64,000 nt of DNA, taken from positions 1,364,001 through 1,428,000 of the forward strand of contig JBBELK010000326.1 of assembly GCA_037783545.1 (NCBI GenBank). The letters are read 5' to 3'. The notes beneath the pieces were generated by a model that saw nothing but the letters and a program-made list of their open reading frames with translations, was not told the origin of the DNA and did not search any database. How positions within the stretch are numbered: the first letter of the stretch is position 1; each line of letters opens with the position of its first letter. A program made the translations under genes and the position numbers. This document shows positions 44,401-57,737 of the stretch, piece after piece. The DNA is from Henricia sp. BOLD:AAB3569. Lineage: Eukaryota > Echinodermata > Asteroidea > Spinulosida > Echinasteridae.

Positions 44401-45726
44401 ACGGTGGCCTTTTTCCTTTAACTTAATATTTTGCTTCGGTGGTCCCGGGGACTATGTATTCAGGTCGTGGTCTCAATGCAGAGCCGAAGAATAATTACCA
44501 ATTACCATAATTACCATGTAGATGTTTTAACCTACTGCTCGACCTTTAGAACAACTTTCGTCACGGTTTTGGCTCTTTATACGCACCACGCCGATGAGAT
44601 TTGGATATTACCATTCTCGTTTATTCACTGTACAAGACGTAACAAAGGCTTTTTTTCAAAAAGCAATTTCAAGCAAGTTCGATCAGAGAATCGGCCATGG
44701 AACGCCAAAGTCGACACTTTTCCACTCAACTACCAAATGAGCCAGAATTATTGAGGCGGGAAATTCTCTCGCCGAATTGCATCCGGTGCTTCCCGATTCC
44801 CCTCTTTCTTAGTGTTTTTGGTCTCTCTTCCCTTGCAGTCCAATCTCTTCGCCACGTACGGTGTGCCGAGCAGTTGTTGTTTTTAGCGGGCTTGTAAACA
44901 GTAAACTGTCACTAGATTCGATTGGCCCTCTTCCTCCGCAAGGACCCGGATCTCAAAGAGGAAAGTTCAGAGAGAGCTGGAAATACCGAAGCAATTAGTT
45001 GCCACATTTCGTACAATTTAGTCTGGGACTCAGAGATAACGAAGAAATTGTGCAGAATTTTGGGTGGAACCGGTCCCGATTGAGAGATGGCCAAGGTCGC
45101 GATTGTATAGGGCTGTGCAAATTCAAATAATTTACTATTGGAATATTCCATCCAAACAATCGATCGGATATCAAATATTCGTTTAAAATTACGTGGTCAA
45201 AATATTTGTGTATAAATTCAAAATCACAGACTATACGAGAAAAAAAAATGCTGAAAAGGAACTAATTCTTCTGCATATATTTTCTGTATGGTATAATATA
45301 CAGCAAATAAGTTAAACTATAGTTCGCGTCAAATGATGTTTTTTTTTTAAACGACAGCAACAGCAACAGGTTTCTGGTTATGTTTGCGAAAACTCCACCC
45401 AGCCTGTGCGAGATTGTGACTTATATGGTTACGGTTCTGCAAAGTGTCGGCATCTCCATCAGGTCACGTGATGAACAAGTGTTCGCGATGTGTCACTATA
45501 TAATGTATGGGGCAAATGCCCAATGCGTCACGCTCTTGACAAGCAGACATGACAATGGTTGTTCACAGTCAGGGCACTGTTAAAGGTATCGTTGTAGAAC
45601 GTCCCCAATTCGATTTAATTATTAAAAAGGCTTGACCAAAATAAATGAATAAATAAAAAAAATTAAAATTGAAATAAACAAAATCATTACTGTTCCTATA
45701 CGTGTTGACACGTTTGGAAATGAGTT
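44401..45726. other. Noncoding stretch
   Basis: No recognisable element. A GC-richer patch around 44760-45110 has overlapping frames on both strands without known motifs. Confidence 0.35.
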
Positions 45727-46108
45727 TAAAGGGATAGTCTACTTGTTTGGTAATTACCCTCCCAACAAAATTCTGAATTATTATCTAAAAGCTTACCGGT
45801 ACTTGTTATTAAAATGGTAATGGTACTAATCATCCTGTGAAATTATTTCGTCTGAAGTGCCCCCAAAATGACCAACCATTTGAATCTCAAAAGATCGCCT
45901 TTAGGCGGCGATCTTTGGAGCCATTCATTCATGTACAAACCGTGATTGGATTTTTAAAGGTTTTCTGATGAAGTATTACAGCTGCATCTATGTGGCTGAA
46001 ATTTCTACAAGATAGTTTTCCCGACCTACAGTTTCAATTGCCAGTGGAAATCATGGCGTTTTTAACAGTTTACCAAACAAGTATAGGCCTACATGTACTA
46101 TACCTTTA
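45727..46108. mobile_element. TTAAAGGGATAGT-ended element, 380 bp
   Basis: The left end TAAAGGGATAGTCTACTTGT is followed by TTGGTAA and mirrored at the right by TTACCAAACAAGTATAGG and TACTATACCTTTA. It contains a small hairpin AAAGATCGCC...GGCGATCTTT at about 45890-45917 and a piece of dispersed repeat B (45950-46015). TTAA-like outer bases hint at a TTAA-targeting superfamily, but this is not established. Confidence 0.6.
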
Positions 46109-46541
46109 TAGGCCAACTGCTTATTCTCTAATTTGCGCTTATTCCCTAACATTTTAAGTTACACTGAAAATCGTTTTGAAAAGTAAGTTTTGTTTCCCCC
46201 ACTGGCAAAGAAACGGCAATATGAACATGTTATGTACTAATCATATGTAAACGTTGGTACAGAGTATTTCGAGTCAACTTTAATCACAGTCAATATGTTG
46301 TCAACTTCTCTGTTGGCCTTTGATTGGAATGCAGACGTGGTTCTTTGCTGGAAATCAAGATTTAGTATAAACATTTTTTACATATTGAGTAAATTTAGTG
46401 AAATGTCTCTTCACAAAAACTAATATTTAAATTCAAACATTTAACAACAACCCCTTACTGAGAAGGACATCATCATTACATATAGATTGTGTTAAACGTC
46501 AGTGAGACGGTGAAGCTGTAACATTGCATTTACTAATACGT

Positions 46542-47767
46542 GGGTGATTCCATAAATTCGGGTACCAACTTGTGACATGCACATTTTAGGCCCTAAATCC
46601 ATAAATCATCACCATTCATCCTTTATTTTGTAAAACCATTTTTTTAATTTGCATATTTTAGCCAGTTTCTTAAAAGTTATGGTATGTAAGTTCTTTTCAG
46701 GGGTTAAGAGTCATGTATACCCTCTAAATATCTCCATTCATCGAAAAATTATGGGTTTCTCGCGTAAGGGGGGACACCAAAACGCATGTTTCACATTATA
46801 ACCATTCTAATATCTGTTTCATATACCATTTATGTGTCCGTATATTAAGCTCAGCAAATATTGTTATAGTATAACTGTAAAGTTTTACGACGTAAATATT
46901 AGGGGGACACCAAAGTGGTCCGACGAAAATCAGAATGGCCATATTTGTATTGTTTGCCTAAATTTCCATGTCCAAACATTTAAGTGATTTAAAACCAAAT
47001 ACAGGCTTACATTATGCATGGAAATTGAAATGTTGTGACAGTTGGTGTGGCCAGAACACACAAACGTACACATGATTCACTGAGAGGGGACACCAAATAT
47101 TATACGTGAAACACATTTTTGCCAAACCTTTTGTATTAGGAAAATATCCTATTGTTCATCAAATGTGGGTTTTATTGTCAAAAGCAATGTGTCATCAATA
47201 ATTTCAGTTTACAAATAACCAAGCTAACCCACCGAAAAGAAGGAAATCTTAGTTTGTTTAAATGTCACATTTCGTCACCGTCATCAGGAAGTAACACATT
47301 GCCCGCTGAGCGTCAGAAAGTGTTTTTGAGAAAATTGAGTTTGAAGTTGTGATCTTTTTCTCTTGGTGAAAACGGAAAATGGGACTTTTTTGAAATTTTT
47401 CCACGTGGCTAATTACAGTAATTAGACTTCTCGTAAGTTGACAAATGGACCTCACCAGGTTGTAGGGCGTGCAGTACTAAGTCGTTTTCGGTCTAAATCT
47501 CAAACTCCCGTCAATGAAAACGAGATATTTGGCCACTTGTGTCACTTCGTGATGACGGTGACGATTTTTTGCCTAAAAAGTGATAATTTTAGCCTATTTT
47601 TAATCAGAATTAGGACAACGAATATTCATGATACCAATTTTCAAGGTTTTGTTTAGTACAAATTGATGTTGGTGACACAAGCAAAACTATAAAAAACCAT
47701 AACATGTGGACTAAAGTAGCATGAAAGTACATTCTACCCATTGGGGCCCGAGTTTATGGAATCACCC
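46542..47767. mobile_element. GGGT-ended element, 1.23 kb (TSD ACGT/ATGT)
   Basis: The ends are GGGTGATTCCATAAATTCGG and inverted CCCGAGTTTATGGAATCACCC, about 28 bp. ACGT (46538-46541) and ATGT (47768-47771) flank it, a 4-bp target duplication with one mismatch. Inside, the word GGGGACACCAAA recurs at about 46769-46780, 46903-46914 and 47086-47097. The related word GGGGGACACTAAA lies in the 59375-59594 element, linking the two. No transposase frame is present. Confidence 0.8.
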
Positions 47768-48315
47768 ATGTAATTATTTTGTTTTTTTCCACTGACAGTT
47801 TGTGAGTGGTATCGCGTGGGATTCTGCACCCGGCTCTCGTGGGTACGACCTCGGCGGAGTGTTTCATGGCGCTACGCTAGGATTTTTCATTCATGCATAT
47901 TATTGTTCGCATCCATCATGAACATGTTTTCGACTTAACCACTGGTGCAAAAACCAAAGCTAAACACGTATCAACTTCAGAAACACGTTTTTGGACATGG
48001 TTGATAAGATTCAGCCTTGCACGCATCTGGTTTGGTTAATTCCTCTTTTCTCCTTCTGACGAAATTTCATTTATTTGTTATAGGCCTATTACGCTTTGCA
48101 AAACATGTTGAAAAACATTAAAGTGTACGTACAATTAAGTTATGGCACCCTTGCATTTAATATGTATAAAATGGCTTTAAAAAGGCTTAACTGGCGACTG
48201 CACGACGCGATGTAAAGTAAAACACATTCGACATTTCCAGTTCGTGGTCAAATGAGAGTTATTCGATTATAGAAAGCAAACAATGTTGCGGATATTGTTT
48301 TTTGGGGTTTTTTTT

Positions 48316-48360
48316 GGGGGGGGGGGGGGGGGGGGGCGTGTTGGGGGTGGGGGGGGGGGG
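48316..48360 (+). repeat. Poly-G tract
   Basis: About 22 G, a short GTGTT break, then further interrupted G runs. Confidence 0.9.
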
Positions 48361-49184
48361 AATGTTCTTTGCGGGAAGAGATTTTGAGTGAAATCGAAAA
48401 GTTTGAAAGTAAATGGAAAATGTTGTCAAATCTCGGAAAATTTTAAAATAAACGGGCATATTTTGGATGTGCAATTACAAAGTGTCGTCTGTGTCGCTGC
48501 TCGGTTTCAGATTGTACACGATGGACACATTTTAACTTAGCTTGGCTAAAATTCTGAGCTAGTACACAATGCAGTGAGTATATTACTTCTACATTTATTT
48601 ATGCCAATTACATCAGCGTGTTTTTCCATAATACACGGAAACTACATCAGGCCATGCAATGATGGTCTTATTAATAACTCATTAAAACTGCATGCACATC
48701 TGTGAAAAGAATAAGCTGTTTGGCGCATCCGATTTGGGATTTTTTTACCGTTTTAGGAAACACTAAAGTTCAGTTTTTATTTGTTAAAAATGTACGCAAA
48801 AATCCACCCGGGATTCAGTTTATGAATGCCAATATTTTTGACTGGCCTTAAATATCTCCCCTTTATCTATAACTGATGGTGATTACTTTTACCAATTTGA
48901 AAACCGTCGACATGAAAGTGTTTAGTTGTATGATTAAAAATACCACCGCGTTACTTTGGGATAGGCCTAGGCCTACATCAAATCTCCGACAAACTCAGAT
49001 GACCCTTTCACACCCCTCCAGTAAACGCCAAAATCGCAAGTATACAAATAATGTCGTTATTCGCATGCGATGATGATTTCGCGTCAACAATCAAAATAAT
49101 GATCTGATTTTTTTGGTTTAAACCCGTCAGCAAATGACAAAGTTGTTTAGGATCAAAAGTATGACTTTTTTGACACGTAATTTA
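48361..49184. other. Noncoding stretch
   Basis: AT-rich with a doubled AGGCCT word at about 48963-48975. Nothing else recognised. Confidence 0.35.
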
Positions 49185-49392
49185 TTTTATTTTTTATTTA
49201 TTTATTCACCACATCCAACAGCGGAGAGACCGCCAATTACAGGAATGAGAGCAAGTGTGGTTGAGTGCCTTGCTCAAGGGCACAGGTGCCACAACCCGTC
49301 ACGGCCCGGATTCAAATCTACATTCTAGTACTAGCATGCACAGAAACTTCAGTTCGACGCACGAGACCGCTCGGCCATAACACCCCAATGGA
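49185..49392 (-). mobile_element. tRNA-derived SINE, family 2
   Basis: Read on the minus strand it begins with a tRNA-Leu/Ser-like A box TGGCCGAGCGGTCT, then a B box GATTTGAATCC inside GGGCC-type stem sequence, then the body word TGCCCTTGAGCAAGGCAC that recurs in SINEs of many deuterostomes, and ends in an (AAATAAAT)n tail at 49185-49205. Head, body and tail are all in the right order, so this is close to a full-length copy. It is not a functional tRNA. Confidence 0.8.
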
Positions 49393-50626
49393 CTAAAACA
49401 TTTTAGTACATGGTTATTTCCCCGCCCAACAATACCAATGAGAGACGGTAAGCACATCGGAGTCCTAAACCTGGAGTGGACCTCTAATAGTTTCCTGAAG
49501 AGAAGTTGAACGTTTGTCCCTAACCCGCAACGCAGAGAGCCTTCACCCAGCAACGGAATAAGGGTGAGCGGTATTAGCCTAGTTTACCTCGCTTGACTGA
49601 CCCGGAGTATAAAAAGGTTGACCTCTTAGTACACAACCCGTCACATGGACGCAATTCAGCATGGCCACTTTCAATCCACGTCTGAACGAAAACCGACAGA
49701 TAATGTGTATTGTACCACCCCACACGCTGATTTTTCCCCGTTGATATTCAGTTTGTATGCCTAGTTCCCCGCTCCCTAACCCCTCACCCCGTCACCTACT
49801 CTTCGTTTACCATAGTCTTCAGCACTATATCTACCAAGCTAAATTAAGCCGAAACCTGCAGCTTGTGATCTCCTTGGGGCCTTGTTAGAAAGGCTCACCG
49901 CGGATTTTAGTTTTCGTTCCCCGTGTCCAAGTGGGCGGAACAGACTGACACGGGTGCTCCCGATTTGACCTGCGTGAATGAATCATATCCAAACCAACAT
50001 TTCAATAAAAGAACCTTTAAACACAATGTTTCGTAGGTTTTCGGGTCAAAATTCGCCATTATTCATTGTTTTCATTCTTGACAATACAAGGTTCTCATAA
50101 TTACAACAGGATAGACGGCAAAGTCACAAGGACATCAGCGAGGTTTGATTCTACAAATGTAATAAGGTCAGGCCATTAAAACGAACATTCATGAATTTAA
50201 CTTTGATTTATCGTCGCATTTATTTTGATAGCCTACGAGGGACTAGCAACAGCAAAATACGAAATGGCCAGTGGGTATTCCGATATCAAACGTGCCAGTG
50301 CTTAAGAAATCATTGGACAGTTTGGACGTGAACTGATTGGTTAAAGTCCCATTACATCATTTGCAGTGACCAAAAATGTTACTTTATAATGAGCTGACAC
50401 GAAAAAACCGAGCTAAAGTGTTGATGAAGACAAAGTAGTTTTTAAAAGTTTTCCTATTCCAGTAATCTGTCTTTAATAATCCCGATACCTATAACCTAGC
50501 TGCCACACTTTGCTGCAATGGCCAATGCCGGGAACAGCATGTTACATCATCATTACGTAAAAGAAGGAAAACTATACTATTTTTAGAGCCATGTTAGGGA
50601 CAATTCGTTTTGGAGTGATGGACATA
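49393..50626. other. Noncoding stretch
   Basis: A few words at 50440-50480 (AAAGTTTTCC, GTAATCTGTCTTTAAT) also occur at about 24570-24605, so a remnant of a shared repeat may be here. No gene was recognised. Confidence 0.3.
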
Positions 50627-50712
50627 GTCTCGTACCCTGACCTGATGGGGATGCTCGCCCAACAGGTCTGGTTATTGCTGAAAGGCTCATCGCTGATCTG
50701 TTAGTACTAGTT
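50627..50712 (+). mobile_element. Partial copy of the GTCTCGTACC-ended element
   Basis: GTCTCGTACCCTGACCTGAT, GGGGATGCTCGCCCA, CAGGTCTGGT and AAAGGCTCATCGCTGAT match 32775-32860. TA precedes it at 50625-50626, as for the full copy. The match ends after about 85 bp and no right end was found. Confidence 0.65.
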
Positions 50713-51439
50713 AGCGTGAAATGTTTAAGCATGAAATGGTGAAGACAATAAAATGGCAAACGCGTATATAGCGCGAAGCCCTAACGGCGTGGGGTGAACA
50801 TTTTTGGATTCTAGATGCTCTGTGGTGCGATTTCAGGCAATATTTAACCACTTTGAGCAGGCAAAAGTGTGATGTTATATGAGGCAGATACCCCAACAGT
50901 TTCAAAAGTTATCTAGAGTGAGATGCCGAGGGTAGGTTGTGAGATTCACTAGTGTGTTAGTGTGATGGGGCCATAAGGTTGTTGCGCGTTAAGAGGCTAT
51001 AGTTTGAGGAGGGGCAAAGAACATACAAATGGAAACGAAAGAATAAAATGTTTCCGGGAGAAACGACCACTTGAAGATACGAACAGCCGCCAACTCAACC
51101 AAAGTAGGTTGAAAAATGCACAGCGGCACAAAACGCTGCGAAAAAGTGCTAAGTGCCGAAGCAAAAACACAAATAACACGGTGAGGAAGAAAATGAGAGT
51201 CAGCCTACAAGATTCTCCCCGTCTGCACTTCCAATATGTATCGAAATCCTTATCCGGGCCTCGCACGCTGTTTGTTTGCACATTGGAATAAAGTACTCCC
51301 AAGAGTTTCTTTCTTCGACCCGTGTGCCTCCGAATGTGCGGGCTGGGAAGGGATGCGGTCGGGGATTCTAAGCTAACCTGTACCCCGGCCCCGGCATCCT
51401 GAGATCTCAGGAAATTTCCACTTTGCTAAGCGACGTTAC

Positions 51440-51806
51440 AATACCCTGAGGAAACCCACGCAAATCTGTGGAGTAAGCCGGCTGTTGTGTTCAGCCAGCA
51501 CACGCCCGAGTCATTTTGATGCAATTTAATCAATTTTGTCATGTTATGCCGCAAAGAAATGGCTGCTTTAAATAGCAGCCAATCGCCGACGCGGACAACG
51601 GCCAGCATTACCGAGTACATGTATCACATGCCTGCACGGTGTTTACAATCTGCGCGCGTTACATTCGAATGCCTGCAATGCACTGCCAAGCGTCCTGATT
51701 GGTCCAGAGAGGCGACAATATTTCTGTCGCTTGTTCCCCAGCGAAATGGGGCCGGTTTCAACAGGGCCTCGGTACGCGGTACGACCGATCGGGGAGTGCG
51801 TTAAAG
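51440..51806 (-). repeat. Dispersed repeat C, copy 2
   Basis: Inverted partner of 37472-37975. It keeps both CCAAT boxes and TATTTAAAGCAGCC (reading the minus strand) but lacks about 160 bp that in copy 1 follow the TATA-like box, including the CATTCG word. It then rejoins at GCGGCATAACATGAC. Confidence 0.65.
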
Positions 51807-54800
51807 GATGCGGTCCCGGAGGCTGTGGAAGGTCAAAATAATAACTCGATACATCGGGAGAGTACCACTACAACATAAACATGGAAACATTGAAACATTG
51901 AATAGAAATACCAACAATCACCACGTGTACATCTTCACCGAATCTCCATAATCAGGCACGTAGCGGAAAATTTTTTTTTGGCAAAACAATTTGGCAGCCA
52001 ATTTTCCGAATGAGATTTTGAGTGTCTTTATTTGCCGACTGAAGTCCCAATTTGCTAACTGGCAGAAAATATTAATATTTTGGCGGAGGTGGGGGGTGGG
52101 GATGGGGATGGTAAGGGGGCAGTGTCAAGCACCCCTGAAACCCCGACCGCTATACGGCTCTGTCCTTAACTACCTCTGATAATCCCAGCGCTAAATTATG
52201 TATTTTTAGTTCAGCTGTTTATCGTGAGCGTAAACTCGTAACTGTCGCACAATAAATCCCCATTGCTCACTGTTTTGGGACGTCAGGTCGCTTGACTTCC
52301 CGCCACGGCACCACACGTATTTTCCAGTGACATGACGTCTCCCAAGCGTGATGCGATTTCAGTGCACTATACTGACGATACAAAAATTAACAAGTCGACG
52401 TCACAATAATTGCAGATTTGAAAGGTATGGGGTCCATCCGACAAAGCATACAAGCGATAAGGTAATCGAAATAGGTAATTCTTGTGTCGTCCTAGCTCTG
52501 TTGTTACTTGCAGCGAGCCCCACTTTTTTTAAAAAGAATTTTCTGAATGTCGAGTTATAGCCTCAAATCTAGTATATTCTTGTCCATATTAAGGTTTCAA
52601 AGTTAAGTTAAAGCTAGTAGCGCTTCCCAACACAGGCAGTATGTCTCAAATTAGAGTTTTAAAAGAAGCAGGATCCATGTCGGTGTGTGTCCTGATGTCT
52701 ACATCATTGGTTTAGGCGAAATACAACCATCGTCTGTCAAGCAATCCCAGTGGTTCGTGTAAGGAACATGCAGTGTGCGCGTTATCATACACTTTTGGCC
52801 GGTGCACGTTTCCAGTCAGAGCAATAAATTAGCAGCAGTAACTTAATCACCGGGCAGTCCTGACCGTTTACCGTGTTCATCAATAACGCGAGCCACTGGG
52901 TACCCGACTACCAAATCAGACGTGGTTAGCGCCGGACGTATATCCTGGTCGCGCGGACGTTTCTGGGGCGAGAATGCATTATAGGCAGGAACCAAATCCC
53001 GGCGAAACCGTTCTGCGGCTATAAATTTATAGCAACAGAAAGATTCGGTTACTTGTTCCATGAAGCTGGTTTTTGCTTCCAATGGAAACCAGACGCTCAA
53101 TGTTTCGGCAACTTATGTTCCTGCGGCCAATTAAAGACGATGTTGCCTCGCTGATTCTGACTCATTTCGGCTACATGCACGTGAACAATGTTATGCTCGA
53201 AGAGGTAACAGCGCCCTCAACTGGTTCTAAAAGACTTGTGTTTGTTGTTATCAAAGCAAGTTAGACTTTCCTTTCCTCAAGAGGATGAGAAATAACAGGG
53301 AAGTTAAAATAAAATGTCAATTCAATTAAGTTTATACGTACCTTTTCGAGATAACTCAAACGTAGGCCTGTATTGTATTTGCTTCGGACCGATTTTGCCT
53401 TTGGAAAAAATAATGAAATACGGATAGCTTTCTCGGCTTACCGAAGTTATTAGCTTTCGAATGAGATTCCGGTCAAAAAGCCCGCAAATAGGAGGTCAGG
53501 AAACACAAGTTCAATTTATGAAACTATGAAGAGCAGACGCTTCTTTGGGAAGTATAAACTTCAGATGGAGTTTAGCCCAAGAAACGATACTGATGTAAAT
53601 AAGACGATTCCACACAAATGTACACTGCATGGCCATTCTAGAAATTCTGACAATTTATCTGACGATTTATGTCAAAGTGTCGCAAATGTTGCATGAGTTT
53701 TGTGAAAATACATTGTTAACTTTTCGGGTCACAAATAATATTTGTTGTTTACTAAAACAATCAATCAAACAAACAAACAACAAACGAACATACAAATTTG
53801 TTGTATGATTAGGCCTACTGAATACAAAATGGCGTTGGCAGTATGTCTGACAGTGCAAATGGTTTGTTTGGATTGCAAGAGGTTGGTGTATTATTCCCTT
53901 GTATGTGGCAACTTAACATTTGACAAGATAAACTGAAGATCTATATTTTAAATCAATTTAAAATGATCCCCAATCTCAGGAATGGCCCACATGCCAAGAA
54001 ATTTTACTAACTGAGAATTGTATACGAATTTCTAAACGTCGGCCTGTTCCTAGTGGCAGCGTCATCTGCTATAGCATGGCTAAACCAAAATAAAATAGGT
54101 TTCTCAATCGCTAAACTCGGGTTGTTGTTTTTGTATTCCTGTTCGAAAAGTCAGCGTCTGAGGGAAAACTTAAATTCTTTCGATTTACGAAGCACACGGT
54201 AACCTTATGAATGAACACACCTTTTTAATTTAAATATATTGTGAAAACGCATGTTTCGTGTGGGAGGTGTGGTCATACCATTTTTAATACAGTAATGCAC
54301 TGCCCGTGCAATGTATGTACACGCGCTGCAACTGAAACAAGTTTCTCAGCGCAACAAATGTGATCAAATTAAATCTGCGTTATTTCAAATTAAAAGATGC
54401 ATGATTTACAATTATTTTCCTCAGTATCTCTTAGTAACTCTTAGTTTCAAGTGAGCAATTTCCATGATTTATTTCTGGGCAACAATCTGGACTGAACACA
54501 TAAATACGTGTACCCGTCAGATGGCCGTCTGGTTGGAATAAACCAATCACCCTACATAATGTGGAATAGCTGGTACCTGGCTCCCAAGGGTATAACCCAC
54601 ACCTGGTTTGACACTATCCCCGAATAATTGTCCCGCTGCTTGTACCCCCTCTATTCTCCCCTTCAGCTTGTCCTACTTTCCACAATACCTACGGTCTGAG
54701 TACCCAGTGCCTGACCTAATTGGCCCCTTTCATTTCTCCAATTCTCGCCCCAGGGACCTTGTCAACCGCGGCTTGTCCGTGACCCTAGCTGCGACATTCT

Positions 54801-56093
54801 ATTTGTTGTGACTTTTGTGAATAATGATAATAAAAAGAATTATATCCTTTTTTGGCTTTTTATCCCGTTTGAGTTTTTTTTTCTTGTTCTGTTGTGCCTG
54901 GAGAATCGCCTTAGAATTGTGCGTTGAACCGACACAATTTTGTTAAGGCGAACAATAGTCCGTGCAAATTCAATTTGGCAGAACTGGAGTTTTCGCGGAT
55001 GATTGCACTGTTGATATCAGTAAAGTGTTCTTGATGAAAAATTCCAAAGTGGTGGAACCACCGTCATTGATATTAATAATGCCCACTCTGTAACACCTAT
55101 CAAGATTTGACCTATGTGCAATGTGTACGTTGACTCAGCCTGTGTAGACCGTACCGAGTATGCTGCCATCTTGACAACTTTATTTTGTTGGTTAAAAAGG
55201 TCAACAATTTTAAGCGCAAAATGTGCAACATGCGTGTCCTCACGGAACAAAGAAACTTCCCTACAAGATGGCAGCTATTCGATACAGTCTATACAGACCC
55301 TGCTGTAAATTACAAATACAGTAATTCAATATTTACCGTTGATTGGGTTGGCACTTGCTTGTAAATATGGCTGCTTATGCAAAATGCATGTATACCTCTT
55401 TGGCATTGATTTTGATGGCTTTAAAATTGTTGGGGGCAGGCATTGTTCGGGCATAACATTTATTTCATTTCATTTCATTTAAATGCTTCTTTTTCCTTTT
55501 ACAGTGGCGTATCCAACACAGAGCGGAGCCTGTGTGCGTACCATCCCAGAAGACAGAACGATGATCAGAAATTAAAATTAAAATTAAAGCTATGATAGTG
55601 AAAACTATGCCGAGCGGTTTATGGTGTTATTATTTATTTACATCACTCATCACTTTGGAAAGGCTGGAAGAAATTCCACGACTATGTTCGGTTTCCTTTT
55701 ATGTATCCTGGTCTTGACGGCGGCTACAGTATCAGTCCAGATTCGCTATTATATATACCTCGCACTATGAGCAAAAACATGTACATGTTCATTGTAACCC
55801 CATTGTTAGTAACAATGATGTGTGCCCAATTTCCATTGTTAGATGTTCATAGTGTCGTAGTGTCGCGCATCGCACAAGCAACTAACCGTGTGTGACTGTA
55901 GACTACAGTGCCCAACTGTTGTATCTCCACCTTGCTGCACCATGGTACATGAATGACGCCCTCAGTTGATGGAATAATCGCCAATTATATTCAGCAAATC
56001 AGTGATTTCGGGGTTTTTACTGTGCCTTCTGCGCATCGCTTTGCGCACACTTCGAGTGGGAATAACAAGTCACACTTTTTTGTTTCATCGTGA
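51807..56093. other. Noncoding stretch
   Basis: About 4.3 kb without a recognisable gene or paired repeat ends. Frames at 52843-53264 are open on both strands around a TATAAATTTATA palindrome (about 53022-53033) but match no family known to me. An ATAATGATAATAAAAAG tail at about 54820-54840 may end an old retroposon. Confidence 0.3.
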
Positions 56094-56885
56094 TCCAACA
56101 AGATAGTGTTTTTAAAGTTATTTCTTAACGAATTTAACACCACATGTGCCATAATCACACACCCCATCAATAATGATGAATATTGTGAAATTATTAAAAA
56201 ATAATATTTAATTATAATTTAATATTTATTTAATTGTAACTTGTATGACCACCACAGGCATTTACATTGCTTTGCATACACGATTAGGCATAGATCGGAT
56301 GAGTATACCAATGTAATCTCGAGGAACATTTGACCATTCCTCAACAAGGGTTGTCCTGAGGTCATCGACTGTCTTTAGAGGCTGGCTACGGACTCGTACA
56401 CGTCTCGCAAGCATATCCCAACAATGTTCTATGAGATTTAGACCCGGTGACCTAGCTGGCCAGTCCATGCCCTCAATACCCTTATCCTCAAGGAAGTTCA
56501 TCGATACACGGGCAGTGAGAGGACGGGCATTATCCTGCATAAAAAATGAACCTTTCTCCTACTGCAGTAGCAAGAGGTCATACGATTGGTTCAAGGATTT
56601 CATCACTATATCTCAGTCCAGTTATGGCACAAATAATGTACAGGTCGGTGCGAATGAATAACGATGCTAGCCCAAACCATCACTGACCAACCACCATATG
56701 CATCAGTTTGGACCACATTACATGCTGTAAACCGTTTTCCTTAGCGTCTCTATACACCTTACAGTGGATAGACTGAGAACAACACAGTTGTTCAGTGATC
56801 TGCCAATTTTGATGTTCTCTGCTGAAATCCAGCCTGACTCAACAATGGCGTGCTGTCGACATTACACCTCTGAATTGCGATAGGC
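56094..56885 (-). pseudogene. Tc1-like transposase remnant, copy 1
   Basis: The minus strand encodes the C-terminal part of a Tc1/mariner-superfamily DDE transposase (cut-and-paste enzyme acting on TA targets). A 92-residue frame (56262-56540) has QDNARPLTARV with the second catalytic Asp, then MDWPARSPGLNLIEHCWDML with the third acidic residue, where the family usually has SPDLNPIEH, and a normal RRVR...LVEEW end. Upstream on the same strand, in other frames, an AYGGWSVMVW segment near 56690 matches the family block AYGGGSVMVW. The N-terminal DNA-binding part and first Asp are not seen. The 3' flank (56094-56260) matches that of the copy at 62403. Dead element. Confidence 0.85.
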
Positions 56886-57737
56886 CTATATTAAAATTTA
56901 ATGGCCTAAATAAAAAAAAATCAATAAAAATCGACCCTTCAACATGTCGTCCCAATTCTTTCGGCAACTTTCACAGGTAACCAAGATCTAAATTTCGTAC
57001 ACAGACAATGACAACGATGCCGCAGCGTCTTTTCTCCAACAACCGAACGGCGGCTAACTGGCTGTTTTACCCATGGGGACCAAGAGCACGCAGACAGCCA
57101 ACAGTCACTGTTTCCTCCATACCCCCAGATCTCCTTGAGATTCGGTAGAATGGATCCAATGTTCAAAGCGAAACAAGTCGAATATAGCGGAAGAAGACTC
57201 CTTAAAATGAATAGGAAGAGACGATGGTTTCCGTGATGACTCCCCAGTGCTACTTTTTCAGCATTCCTTTTTCTTTTTTCTCGAAAGACAAAAAAAAAAA
57301 AAAGGAAAAAAGAAAGAAAGAAAATCTAGTTTGGGCAAAACAACATAGGCCTACACGGACAAAGGAGGTTCACTACTTAGCCCTTTTTTGCTCGGCTTTC
57401 AAGGAGGTCGTCGACAAAAGAACACAATTCATTAGTGGAATTTTAATTTCCGATTTTAGGCCGGGGTATAGAGGCAGGACAACCCCTTTTCCTTTTCCAG
57501 CCAGCGAAGTTTATTTGAGGGGACCCGAGATGGACCCGGCCCAACTCTGTAAACAGCGACGAGAGGGGAACCTCTGGGGGCTGAAGTGAAAATTGGGACG
57601 TAGGCCGAAGCAACCGACGACCAAATACTTTTCTGAGAATGCTCCGAATTTTGGAATGCCGTAAGGATGTTATCTCTTTTAGAATAGTTTTCAATGTTTT
57701 AATTAACTTATTAATTACCTGGATAGATTTGCACACT
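56886..57737. other. Noncoding stretch
   Basis: A/G-rich tract at about 57289-57327. Otherwise nothing recognised. Confidence 0.35.

Noticed and set aside
45889-45917. Bacterial-type terminator (GC hairpin)
   Set aside because: Isolated 10-bp stem inside an animal repeat element; no neighbouring gene.
52843-53264. Pair of divergent genes around a TATAAATTTATA palindrome
   Set aside because: Neither frame resembles a protein family, and the TATA palindrome alone is weak evidence.
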